This document shows, one piece after another, positions 1-5,474 of a DNA stretch of 5,891 nt. Source of the DNA: Burkholderiales bacterium. GTDB taxonomy: Bacteria; Pseudomonadota; Gammaproteobacteria; Burkholderiales; Burkholderiaceae_C. The DNA lies in assembly GCA_025354615.1 (NCBI GenBank), contig JANXMO010000585.1, positions 1 through 5,891 of the forward strand, in the 5' to 3' direction. Positions within the stretch are counted from its first letter, which is position 1. The number at the start of each line of letters is the position of its first letter. The notes beneath the pieces were generated by a model that saw only the letters and a list, made by a program, of their open reading frames with translations, did not search any database and was not told the DNA's origin. Made by a program: the position numbers and the translations under genes.

Positions 1-1
1 T

Positions 2-205
2 CAAGCGCAAGAATCCGCCCCATCGGCGCAACAAAAAGGCCAGGCGCTGGGGGTGGAGGTCTGCCACAGCTGGTTCAGTCGCTTCCGCAAGCTGCTGGTG
101 CGCCATGAAAAGCTCGAACGCAGCTTCCTGGCGCTCAACCATCTTGCTGCGGCGATCATCGCTTTGCGTAAGGTGTCGTTGAGGGTTAATGTAATTTACG
201 GATAG
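2..205 (+). CDS. IS5-family transposase, C-terminal end (5' part outside window)
   Basis: This is the C-terminal part of a DDE transposase that would cut and join the ends of its own insertion sequence. The frame is open from base 2 to a TAG at 203-205, giving 67 visible residues. It contains the conserved IS5-type block VEVCHSWFSRFRKLL, followed by VRHEKLERSFLALNHLAA and AIIALRKV, and ends in VNVIYG. The glutamate in VEVCHSW (visible residue 19) sits where the last acidic residue of the DDE triad lies in this family. The N-terminal domain and both catalytic aspartates lie outside the window, so I cannot tell whether the element is intact. The stop codon lies inside the probable terminal repeat, which is normal for compact IS elements. 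Family assignment is confident from the motif; the subgroup and IS name are not determined. Confidence 0.88.
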   Translation, partial: QAQESAPSAQQKGQALGVEVCHSWFSRFRKLLVRHEKLERSFLALNHLAAAIIALRKVSLRVNVIYG

Positions 206-213
206 GTTCTTAG
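196..213 (+). mobile_element. Probable right terminus of the IS5-family element
   Basis: The sequence TTACGGATAGGTTCTTAG overlaps and follows the transposase stop codon. Read inward on the other strand it gives TAAGAACCTATCCGTAA, the kind of short terminal repeat I associate from memory with IS5-group elements. The matching left end and the target duplication are outside the window, so the exact outer base is uncertain by a few nucleotides. Confidence 0.4.
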
Positions 214-328
214 CCCAGGCATTTTGAATATCGGACGAGATGCGTTGGCTCTCGCCTTGAGCCAAAGCCGGAATATGCAGAGTGCAGTTGAAGCGGGTGT
301 TCGCGTTTTCGGCGTTTTCGGACCATGA
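212..328 (+). pseudogene. Short open frame after the IS end, possible remnant of an interrupted gene
   Basis: Directly after the IS terminus one frame stays open for 38 codons up to a TGA at 326-328. The predicted peptide includes NIGRDALALALSQSRNMQSA and ends VEAGVRVFGVFGP. It has no ATG with a ribosome binding site near its beginning, which would fit the 3' end of a gene whose front was cut off by the insertion. Its TGA overlaps the ATG of the next ORF as ATGA, a spacing typical of co-translated genes. The VFGVFG ending comes from a perfect tandem 9-bp repeat, CGTTTTCGG, at 304-321. I do not recognise the family. It could also be a chance open frame. Confidence 0.25.
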
Positions 329-687
329 CGGGGAACACCACCTTTTATCCCGACGACGTGGTTGCACTTCAAGTTCCTGCAAACCAATGGCGCGCTGCCG
401 CTGTGGCAGATGCAAGCACTTCGAATGCCGCTGTCAGCGGCTCCTCTACCGCGCCAGGTTCTTTGCCGAGGCAAACCTCTCAACGCCAATTGGACTCACG
501 ACAAGCGCTGCTCGATACAGCAGAGGGTGTCATCCTGACAGCTCTATATGCCGGCAGGCCAATCGAACAAGCCATCAACCAAAAGGTTGATCGGATTCGA
601 ACCCGTGGAGGAATCCAGAATGCCTCCGACGAAGCCGCGTTGCGAATCTCCCTGAGTCGCTTCGCTCGGCAGCAAGCCGAGCGCTGA
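325..687 (+). CDS. Hypothetical protein, 120 aa
   Basis: I do not recognise this protein. It is soluble, with no signal peptide or membrane segment. A Ser/Thr/Ala-rich, probably disordered stretch (about residues 27-56) is followed by a more ordered, likely helical C-terminal half containing GVILTALYAGRPIEQAINQ (about 68-86) and ending in SRFARQQAER. The ATG overlaps the TGA of the preceding open frame and no clear Shine-Dalgarno precedes it, so translation would depend on coupling or on a different start. Many codons end in A or T (gca, caa, tct, cga, aca), unlike the strongly G/C-ending codons of the two genes to its right, which suggests separate acquisition. It converges on the glycosyltransferase gene, with 23 nt between stop codons. 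That tidy junction favours a real gene; the lack of a family favours caution. Confidence 0.42.
   Translation: MTGNTTFYPDDVVALQVPANQWRAAAVADASTSNAAVSGSSTAPGSLPRQTSQRQLDSRQALLDTAEGVILTALYAGRPIEQAINQKVDRIRTRGGIQNASDEAALRISLSRFARQQAER
664..682. terminator. GC-rich hairpin between converging genes
   Basis: GCTCGGC and GCCGAGC form a perfect 7-bp stem around the loop AGCAA. It overlaps the last codons of the + strand hypothetical ORF and lies about 29 nt past the stop of the converging glycosyltransferase gene. No T-run follows on either strand, so intrinsic termination is only a possibility. Confidence 0.3.
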
Positions 688-710
688 CAGTTCGGTCAAG
701 CGGATTTCCT

Positions 711-1910
711 TCAACACTGACCCGCCAACGCCAGAATCTTCGCCGCGCTGGCCGCCATCGCATTGACCTGCGGCGGATAGCGCTGCGCCAACGCGCGGGC
801 CTGGGCGCCGTATTGCGGCGCCTGGGCCAGAAAGCGCTCCCACTGCACTGCGAAGTCGGCCTTGGCGGTGGGCGGGTCGATCGACACGCCAGCGCCGGCT
901 TCTTCGACGCGGGTGGCGTACACCGCCTGCTCCATCGTGTGCGGCAGCATCAGCGCGGGTTTGCCGGCGTCGTGGGCAAAGGCCAGCGTGCCGTTGCCGG
1001 CGTGGCAAACGAAGACATCGCATTCGGGCATGGCGGTCTTCGGGTCGAACAGCGCCTCGCGCAGGTGGAAGTTGTCGGCGCTGCCGCCCGGCAGTGTGCT
1101 GGCCGATGCGCCAAGAATGTAGGCCACGGTGGCCACGTCGCTGCGCCGCAGCACGTCCACCACCTCGTGCAGCGCGCTGTAGTTGGCCGTCAGGTAGGCC
1201 AGCACCCGCGTGCGGCCGCGCTGCGGCCATTGCACGGGCGGCGCAGGTGTGGAAATGCGCTCGTGAAAAACGAACTCGGCGGCAGCGTTGGGCGGCCGCA
1301 TGCCGGCGTAATGGTCCAGCTCGGGCCAGCAGGTCAGCAGGTCGAGGTCGGGCTGAATGGCGTCGGCAATGCGCTTGAAGGCGACACCGCAGGCGCCGGC
1401 CACGTGGTTGATGGCGGCCAACACGCTGACTTCGGCCGCTTGCAGCCGTTGCCGGTCGACCGTGTCGGCGCGGCGGAAGGGCGGAAACGGGCTGACCGCG
1501 GGCGGCGCAAAAAACCCGGTGCCCATGCGGGCCAGCGGAATGTCGGCAAGGCGCGCCACCAGGCTGGCCGTGGGCGCATGGTCGACCACCACCACCGCCG
1601 GCTCGACGCGCTCTACCAGCTGGCTCCAGCCGACCACCATGGCGGCCAGCACGTCGCGGTCGTGGTAGCCACTGGAGAACAAAATTTCGGTGTAATTGCT
1701 CGATGCTTCGAAGGCCATGGTGTGGCGCGGCAGCGGCGCCTGCTGCAGCTCGGTGCCCGGCGGCCAGTTGACGAATGCGCTGTGTCGCAGGTCACGCAGC
1801 GCCACGACCACATGAAAGCCTTTGGCGCTGAACTCACGCGCGAGGGCGGAAGTGCGCACGAGATGGTTGAGGCCGCCGCCGAGTTCCCAGGCGATCAGGA
1901 TGTTGCGCAT
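711..1910 (-). CDS. GT-B glycosyltransferase, UGT/YjiC-like (GT1 type)
   Basis: This predicted cytoplasmic enzyme would transfer a sugar from a nucleotide-sugar donor; donor and acceptor cannot be read from the sequence. It has 399 residues, the usual length for bacterial GT1-type enzymes. The N-terminal Rossmann half opens with RNILIAWELGGGLNHLVRT (residues 2-20), the glycine-rich acceptor-side loop. The C-terminal half carries the donor-binding signature: VFVCHAGNGTLAFAHDAG (299-316), then KPALMLPHTMEQ (317-328), with His303 and Gln328 in the usual positions. There is no signal peptide or membrane helix. It begins 48 nt after the dehydratase stop on the same strand, so the two probably form an operon for a surface or secreted glycan. 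The start is the first ATG in frame after the upstream stop; no clear Shine-Dalgarno is visible, so translation may depend on the upstream gene. Confidence 0.92.
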   Translation of the reverse strand: MRNILIAWELGGGLNHLVRTSALAREFSAKGFHVVVALRDLRHSAFVNWPPGTELQQAPLPRHTMAFEASSNYTEILFSSGYHDRDVLAAMVVGWSQLVERVEPAVVVVDHAPTASLVARLADIPLARMGTGFFAPPAVSPFPPFRRADTVDRQRLQAAEVSVLAAINHVAGACGVAFKRIADAIQPDLDLLTCWPELDHYAGMRPPNAAAEFVFHERISTPAPPVQWPQRGRTRVLAYLTANYSALHEVVDVLRRSDVATVAYILGASASTLPGGSADNFHLREALFDPKTAMPECDVFVCHAGNGTLAFAHDAGKPALMLPHTMEQAVYATRVEEAGAGVSIDPPTAKADFAVQWERFLAQAPQYGAQARALAQRYPPQVNAMAASAAKILALAGQC

Positions 1911-1951
1911 GGCATTGGTTGTTGAAATCGGAAAGAGACATGCGCCAAGCC

Positions 1952-1968
1952 GCCGGGCTCAGCCCGGC
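1952..1968. repeat. Palindrome over the dehydratase stop codon
   Basis: GCCGGGCT and AGCCCGGC are perfect inverted arms around a single C. In RNA this gives a 7-bp GC stem with a 3-nt loop that includes the TGA stop of the dehydratase gene. On the - strand a pyrimidine-rich TCTCTTTCC follows about 11 nt later. It may be a partial terminator or an mRNA-stabilising hairpin that lowers expression of the downstream glycosyltransferase; this is inference. Confidence 0.3.
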
Positions 1969-3830
1969 GCGTACTCGGGCACGAAGTGCTGCAGTTGGCG
2001 GCGCAGCGCGGCGGCGTCAGGGCTGGCGGCGGCGCTGGTTTGCAGCCAGTCGAGCAGGCGGCTCAGCCACTCGGCGTCGGCCTGGTTGCGCAGCCGCGCG
2101 ATGCGCAACCGCGGGTGGGGCGAGGGCAGCGTCTGGTCGGCGTCGGCCAGCAGTTCTTCGTACAGCTTTTCGCCAGGCCGCAGGCCCGTGAACTGGATGG
2201 CGATTTCACCCGGGCGCAGGCCGGCCAGGCGGATCAAGTCGCGCGCCAGCTCGACGATTTTCACCGGCTCGCCCATGTCCAGCACGTAGACCTCGCCGCG
2301 CGCGGCCAGCGCCGCCGCCTGCAGCACCAGGCGCGCCGCTTCGGGGATGGTCATGAAGTAGCGGGTGATGTCCGGGTGGGTGACGGTGACCGGGCCGCCG
2401 CGGGCAATCTGCTCCTTGAACTTCGGGATCACGCTGCCGCTGGAGCCCAGCACGTTGCCAAAGCGCACGGCAGAAAACCGCGTGGCCTGGCTTTCTTTCG
2501 CGTTTGACAGGCACGACAGCACCATTTCAGCGGCGCGCTTGCTGGCGCCCATCACGTTGGTCGGGTTGACGGCCTTGTCGGTCGAAATCAGCACGAAGCG
2601 CTCGACGCCCGCCTGGGCGGCGGCCCAGGCCGCGCGGTAAGTGCCCAGCGTGTTGTTGCACAGCGCGGCCCAGGCGTTGTCGCCCTCCATCAACGGCACG
2701 TGCTTGAAGGCGGCGGCGTGGAAAACCAGGTGCGGGCGCTGCGCGGCGAAGGTGGCGCGCAGGTGGTCGGCGTCTTTCACGTCGCCCAGCAGGCGCAGCA
2801 GCGGCAGCTGCGGGTGCTGTTCGATCAGCTGCTGTTCGATTTGATAGAGCGCGAATTCGCTCAGCTCATACAGCACCAGCCGCGCCGGGCCGTAAAGCGC
2901 CAGCTGGCGGCACAGCTCGGAGCCGATCGAGCCGCCCGCGCCGGTCACCAGCACGGTTTTGCCCGACACCAGCGCGGCCACGCCCGCTTCATCGAGCTGC
3001 ACCGGCTCGCGACCCAGCAAATCGACCGGCTCGATGGCGCGCACCCGCTCGATGCGCGCGCGGCCGTCGCGCAGCTCGGTGAACGAGGGCACGGTCAGCA
3101 CCGGCAGCCCGGTGGCCGAGGCCAGCTCGATGGCGCGGCGGCGCTGCGCCGCGGTGGCGCCGGGCAGCGCGGTGATCAGGTGCGTGGCGCCGGCCAGCAC
3201 ATCGGCGCGGCTGACGTCCACAAAGCGGCCCAGCACCGGCACGCCGGACAGCTGCGCACCTTGCTTGGCCGGGTCGTCATCGAGCAAGCCCAGCACCGCC
3301 CAGCCCTGCTGGTGCAGCCCGGCCAGCAGCAGGCGCGCCGCCTCGCCCGCGCCCAGCACGATGGCGCGGCGGCCGTCGGCGCCGCCGCTGATCTGCAAGC
3401 GGGCGTGTTCGTACAGCATGCGGTAGGCGATGCGCACGATGCACAAGCCCATCAGGCTGATGACGGGGTGCAGCGCCAGCACGGCGCGCGGCACTTCGCT
3501 CAAGCGAGCCATCAGCACCACCACCGCGCTGGCCGCGCCCGCCAACGCACAGGCCAGCGTGAGGCGCCGCACCTCGCCGAAGCCGGCAAACCGCCACATG
3601 CCGCGCGGCACGCCCAACGCCCAGAACACCGCCAGATAAGCGCCGACCACCCCCGCCATCACCCAGCCGTCATACGCAGGCCGCGCCGACCACCAGCGCT
3701 CGAAGCCGAGGCGGAACAGGTAAGTAAAGTGCCAGCAGTTGGCGATCACCGCCGCGTCAATCAGCAACGACAGCGGCTGCCGATGCGGGCGAATACGCGC
3801 CAATGCGCGGTCTAGGCGAAGCCAGGTCAT
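1959..3830 (-). CDS. Membrane-bound nucleotide-sugar 4,6-dehydratase, WbpM/CapD-like
   Basis: Predicted to convert UDP-GlcNAc (or a close relative) to the 4-keto-6-deoxy sugar used for QuiNAc, FucNAc or bacillosamine-type residues in O-antigen, capsule or protein glycans. It has 623 residues, matching the long WbpM class. Four hydrophobic helices lie at about 20-40, 54-73, 90-108 and 117-136. A CoA-binding-like Rossmann domain follows, with AIVLGAGEAARLLLAGL (156-172) and LLDDDP (182-187). The SDR domain begins near 290 and shows the NAD loop TGAGGSIGSE (296-305), HAAAFKHVPLME (371-382), STDKAVNPTNVMGASKR (416-432), ITRYFMTIPEA (488-498) and TGLRPGEKLYEEL (548-560). In the Y-x3-K position there is Met427 with Lys431, the S-M-K triad described for WbpM rather than S-Y-K. 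It is probably first in an operon with the glycosyltransferase. No strong Shine-Dalgarno precedes the chosen ATG, but the start fits the short cytoplasmic lead before helix 1. Confidence 0.96.
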   Translation of the reverse strand: MTWLRLDRALARIRPHRQPLSLLIDAAVIANCWHFTYLFRLGFERWWSARPAYDGWVMAGVVGAYLAVFWALGVPRGMWRFAGFGEVRRLTLACALAGAASAVVVLMARLSEVPRAVLALHPVISLMGLCIVRIAYRMLYEHARLQISGGADGRRAIVLGAGEAARLLLAGLHQQGWAVLGLLDDDPAKQGAQLSGVPVLGRFVDVSRADVLAGATHLITALPGATAAQRRRAIELASATGLPVLTVPSFTELRDGRARIERVRAIEPVDLLGREPVQLDEAGVAALVSGKTVLVTGAGGSIGSELCRQLALYGPARLVLYELSEFALYQIEQQLIEQHPQLPLLRLLGDVKDADHLRATFAAQRPHLVFHAAAFKHVPLMEGDNAWAALCNNTLGTYRAAWAAAQAGVERFVLISTDKAVNPTNVMGASKRAAEMVLSCLSNAKESQATRFSAVRFGNVLGSSGSVIPKFKEQIARGGPVTVTHPDITRYFMTIPEAARLVLQAAALAARGEVYVLDMGEPVKIVELARDLIRLAGLRPGEIAIQFTGLRPGEKLYEELLADADQTLPSPHPRLRIARLRNQADAEWLSRLLDWLQTSAAASPDAAALRRQLQHFVPEYAPG

Positions 3831-3880
3831 GGAATGAGCATTGCTATTGAGCCGGCATCAACGAACTTGAAACAACAACC

Positions 3881-3904
3881 CCCTCTCCCGCCCGCGGGAG
3901 AGGG
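3881..3904. repeat. Intergenic palindrome 1 (CCCTCTCCC / GGGAGAGGG)
   Basis: CCCTCTCCCG and CGGGAGAGGG form a perfect 10-bp stem around a 4-nt loop. On the - strand it is followed by GGTTGTTGTTTC, a T-rich stretch. It could therefore end transcription of the hepT unit before the dehydratase gene. The same core recurs about 60 bp away, which suggests a dispersed REP-like repeat rather than a one-off terminator. Confidence 0.6.
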
Positions 3905-3960
3905 AGCCCATGCAATAAGGCGTGTTGAACGGGCACTGAGTCGGTTGCCGGAAGAAGGGA

Positions 3961-3987
3961 ACTCCCTCTCCCGGAGGTAGAGGGAGT
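3961..3987. repeat. Intergenic palindrome 2 (ACTCCCTCT / AGAGGGAGT)
   Basis: ACTCCCTCT and AGAGGGAGT form a perfect 9-bp stem, with CCC/GG pairing partly continuing toward the loop. The CTCCCTCTCCC core is shared with the palindrome at 3881-3904, so the two look like diverged copies of one repeat unit. Apart from these palindromes I see no gene in 3831-4073; a weak open frame through it simply translates the repeats. Confidence 0.6.
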
Positions 3988-4073
3988 CCATGATTTGTCC
4001 AGTCGCACATCGGGCATGCTTTCAAGTTCAAATCTACCGAATCCATCATTGAAGGGCGGCCGCAACCGATCGC

Positions 4074-4505
4074 TCATGCGCCGGGCACGGCGCCGTTGTC
4101 GCGCAAAAGCAAAGCGCGGCTGTAGGCCAGGAATTCATTCAGGTGCTGCGTGATGATGCTGACGGTGATCGGCAATTGCAGGCTTCGATAATCGTGCACG
4201 GCGACGTTGCGAAAGCCGACCATGCGCTTCATGCCCTCGGCTAGCGTAGCGTCTAGCCAGCCGCTCTGTGCCAACAGGTCGAAGACATGGCGCGCGCTTT
4301 GCGGCACGCCCATTCTTTCGCGGCGGATCAGGTGCTGGCCCATGTCCAACGCCGCTTCACAGGCGCGCTGGATATTGAGAATGGCCGCATCCTGCCGCGT
4401 GAAGTTGGTGGCGAACGTTGCCGGGTCAGCCGCGTATTCCTCTTGCGCCCGCGCCACGCAGCGTTCGATGGTGGCGGCTTTGTTGATCAATACGTCATCG
4501 TCCAT
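4074..4505 (-). CDS. hepT: HepT-like HEPN ribonuclease toxin
   Basis: The toxin half of an MNT-HEPN (MntA/HepT) system. Proteins of this family are small, all-helical dimeric RNases that stop growth when released; their partner inactivates them by AMPylating the motif tyrosine. The 143-residue length is typical. The catalytic motif RX4HXY is intact as RNVAVHDY (Arg99, His104, Tyr106). Other family features are the helix INKAATIERCVARAQEEY near the N terminus, the LNIQRACEAALDMGQHLI helix (43-60), and LLAQSGWLDATLAEGMKRMVGFRN leading into the motif (quoted here only as residues 77-100). The ATG is supported by AAGGAA on the - strand, 6 nt upstream. It overlaps the 3' end of mntA by 11 nt, so the two are one transcript and probably translationally coupled. 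Two palindromes downstream may end the transcript. Confidence 0.93.
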   Translation of the reverse strand: MDDDVLINKAATIERCVARAQEEYAADPATFATNFTRQDAAILNIQRACEAALDMGQHLIRRERMGVPQSARHVFDLLAQSGWLDATLAEGMKRMVGFRNVAVHDYRSLQLPITVSIITQHLNEFLAYSRALLLRDNGAVPGA

Positions 4506-4896
4506 ACACGTTTCCTTTTTCCGCGATGTCGCGCAGCAGGCCGGCGCGGGCGCGGTCCAGTTCGGTCTTTTCGCTCAGCATTGCGGCCTCGAACAAGCCG
4601 GCTTGGCCGTCTTTGGCCCACCAGCGTTCGCCGCGGGTCAAGATTTGGTGCTGCATCACCGTTGATGCCGCTCGCAGATCCAGCAGGTCGACGGCGCAGC
4701 CGGCCGTGTCCGCCAGCGGCCCGTTCGCCGCATCCCACAAGGCCAATGGATCGGCATAGCCAGCCACCAGAACAGCCAGGTCGAGATCGCTGTCGGCCCG
4801 GGCCGTGCCGTGGATGCGGCTGCCAAATGCATACACGGCCAACAGCGTCGGAAAGTCGTGTTGCAGAATTTGCAGAAGGGCGTTGCGGTTCATCAC
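4495..4896 (-). CDS. mntA: MntA-like nucleotidyltransferase antitoxin
   Basis: The antitoxin half of the MntA/HepT pair. It is a minimal nucleotidyltransferase that, in characterised members, transfers AMP from ATP to the tyrosine of the HepT RX4HXY motif and so silences the RNase. The 133 residues include the full GSX10DXD signature: FGSRIHGTARADSDLDLAVL at residues 24-43, with Gly25, Ser26, Asp37 and Asp39. A third likely metal ligand is Asp70 in VDLLDLR. The C-terminal half is helical. Two starts are adjacent, GTG at 4896 and ATG at 4893; neither has a clear Shine-Dalgarno, and the ATG is at least as likely. The antitoxin gene comes first, as is common in this family, and its TGA lies inside hepT. 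All motif residues are present, so it looks active. Confidence 0.93.
   Translation of the reverse strand: MMNRNALLQILQHDFPTLLAVYAFGSRIHGTARADSDLDLAVLVAGYADPLALWDAANGPLADTAGCAVDLLDLRAASTVMQHQILTRGERWWAKDGQAGLFEAAMLSEKTELDRARAGLLRDIAEKGNVYGR
4512..4517 (-). promoter_or_regulatory. Ribosome binding site of hepT
   Basis: AAGGAA on the - strand lies 6 nt before the hepT ATG and inside the end of the mntA reading frame. It fixes the hepT start and is consistent with coupling of toxin synthesis to antitoxin translation. Confidence 0.6.
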
Positions 4897-4910
4897 GGGG
4901 GCACTGTGAG

Positions 4911-4939
4911 GACTTTTGTCGAGGCTGCGCGCATGTCAA
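4911..4939 (-). promoter_or_regulatory. Candidate promoter for mntA-hepT
   Basis: On the - strand there is a perfect -35 TTGACA (4934-4939). At a spacing of 16-17 nt it is followed by a poor A-rich -10 (AAAAGT or AAAGTC). It lies about 15-45 nt before the mntA start, leaving a very short leader. The -35 match and position support it; the weak -10 does not. Confidence 0.3.
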
Positions 4940-4992
4940 AGCAGGCAGTGTTGCACGGCTGGTCTGAATACAGTGTCCGGCATGCAAGCCGT

Positions 4993-5010
4993 CTTCGTGA
5001 CCTCACGAAG
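4993..5010. promoter_or_regulatory. 8+8 bp palindrome upstream of mntA
   Basis: CTTCGTGA and TCACGAAG are perfect inverted arms separated by CC. The palindrome lies about 100 bp upstream of mntA and about 55 bp upstream of its candidate -35. The size and symmetry suit a dimeric regulator site or a short hairpin. No regulator gene is next to it, so the role is unknown. Confidence 0.3.
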
Positions 5011-5287
5011 GTGACAGCCTCAGTGAATGCAGCGGCGCGCTGGGCGACGTGGCGGTGGTGCATTCGTCACGCTGGCGGCGGCCAGAAACTTTTTCCAGGC
5101 CGGCTTTTGCCTCGGTGAGGTCAAAGCGGTAGATCTTGGCCGGCGTGTTGCAGCCTCCCGCTGGGCGGCCTGCCATTCGGCACCCCGATTGGCTTGGGCC
5201 GGTTTTCAAGTGGGCAGCGGTCAAGCCGGCCAATACCTCGGCCGGGGCCAACTTCGGCGTCGACTGCGGCACGCTCCAACGGAAGCG

Positions 5288-5343
5288 CCGATCCGCTCGC
5301 CTTTTCAGTCGCCCTGCAGCTCCTTGCGAGGCGAGCGGATCGG
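5288..5343. repeat. 15-bp perfect inverted repeat with 26-nt spacer
   Basis: CCGATCCGCTCGCCT (5288-5302) and AGGCGAGCGGATCGG (5329-5343) are exact reverse complements separated by 26 nt. The arms would form a very stable stem in RNA or single-stranded DNA. No T-run follows on the + strand, so it is not a standard terminator. I see no integron-type core sites at its edges. It lies 87 nt before the earliest start of the right-hand gene, so it could be in that gene's leader, or be the remnant of a small mobile element. Confidence 0.7.
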
Positions 5344-5474
5344 AAGAACTCTTGACTGCGTGCACGGCTACCTTGGGTGATGGTTGACTGTCATACCTAC
5401 ATCGTTGCTCACTGATTTCTCAGAGATAGGTGGCGCAGGTCACCGATGGCCAAATGCTCACAGAGAATGGCGGC

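Larger units (their letters stand above)
4897..5429. other. Region without a convincing gene
   Basis: This 533-nt stretch lies between mntA and the right-hand hypothetical gene, which diverge from it. Frames are open on both strands: 5003-5365 on the - strand for 120 codons, and 5027-5380 on the + strand. The - frame has no recognisable family. Its mixed, Arg/Pro/Ser-rich composition and the inverted repeat inside it argue against a real protein, though a stretch near its C terminus (AKIYRFDLTEAKAGLEKV) looks more protein-like and could be a decayed gene. Two sites stand out and are listed separately: the palindrome at 4993-5010 and the long inverted repeat at 5288-5343. Promoters for both flanking genes should lie here. 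Confidence 0.5.

Noticed and set aside
574..591. 7-bp hairpin ATCAACC-AAAA-GGTTGAT as a terminator
   Set aside because: AT-rich stem with no T-run, in the middle of the 325-687 ORF.
593..604. GGATTCGAACCC, resembling the T-arm of a tRNA on the - strand
   Set aside because: The five bases on each side of the loop do not pair as a T-stem, no acceptor or anticodon arm follows, and the site lies inside an open reading frame.
813..1925. 370-codon + strand open frame opposite the glycosyltransferase gene
   Set aside because: A shadow caused by high GC; the minus strand carries clear glycosyltransferase motifs over the same bases.
2700..3815. 371-codon + strand open frame opposite the dehydratase gene
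   Set aside because: His/Gln/Arg/Ala-rich, domainless translation typical of an antisense shadow of a high-GC gene.
3844..4077. 77-codon - strand ORF starting in ATGA overlap with the hepT stop
   Set aside because: Its second half is just a translation of the two intergenic palindromes (LPLPRAGEGV-like), and no family or codon signal supports it.
5288..5343. Integron attC site
   Set aside because: The inverted repeat is perfect rather than imperfect, and the GTTRRRY/RYYYAAC core sites are missing at its ends.
5352..5389. Two TTGACT boxes (5352 and 5384) as -35 elements for the right-hand gene
   Set aside because: No acceptable -10 hexamer lies 16-18 nt downstream of either.
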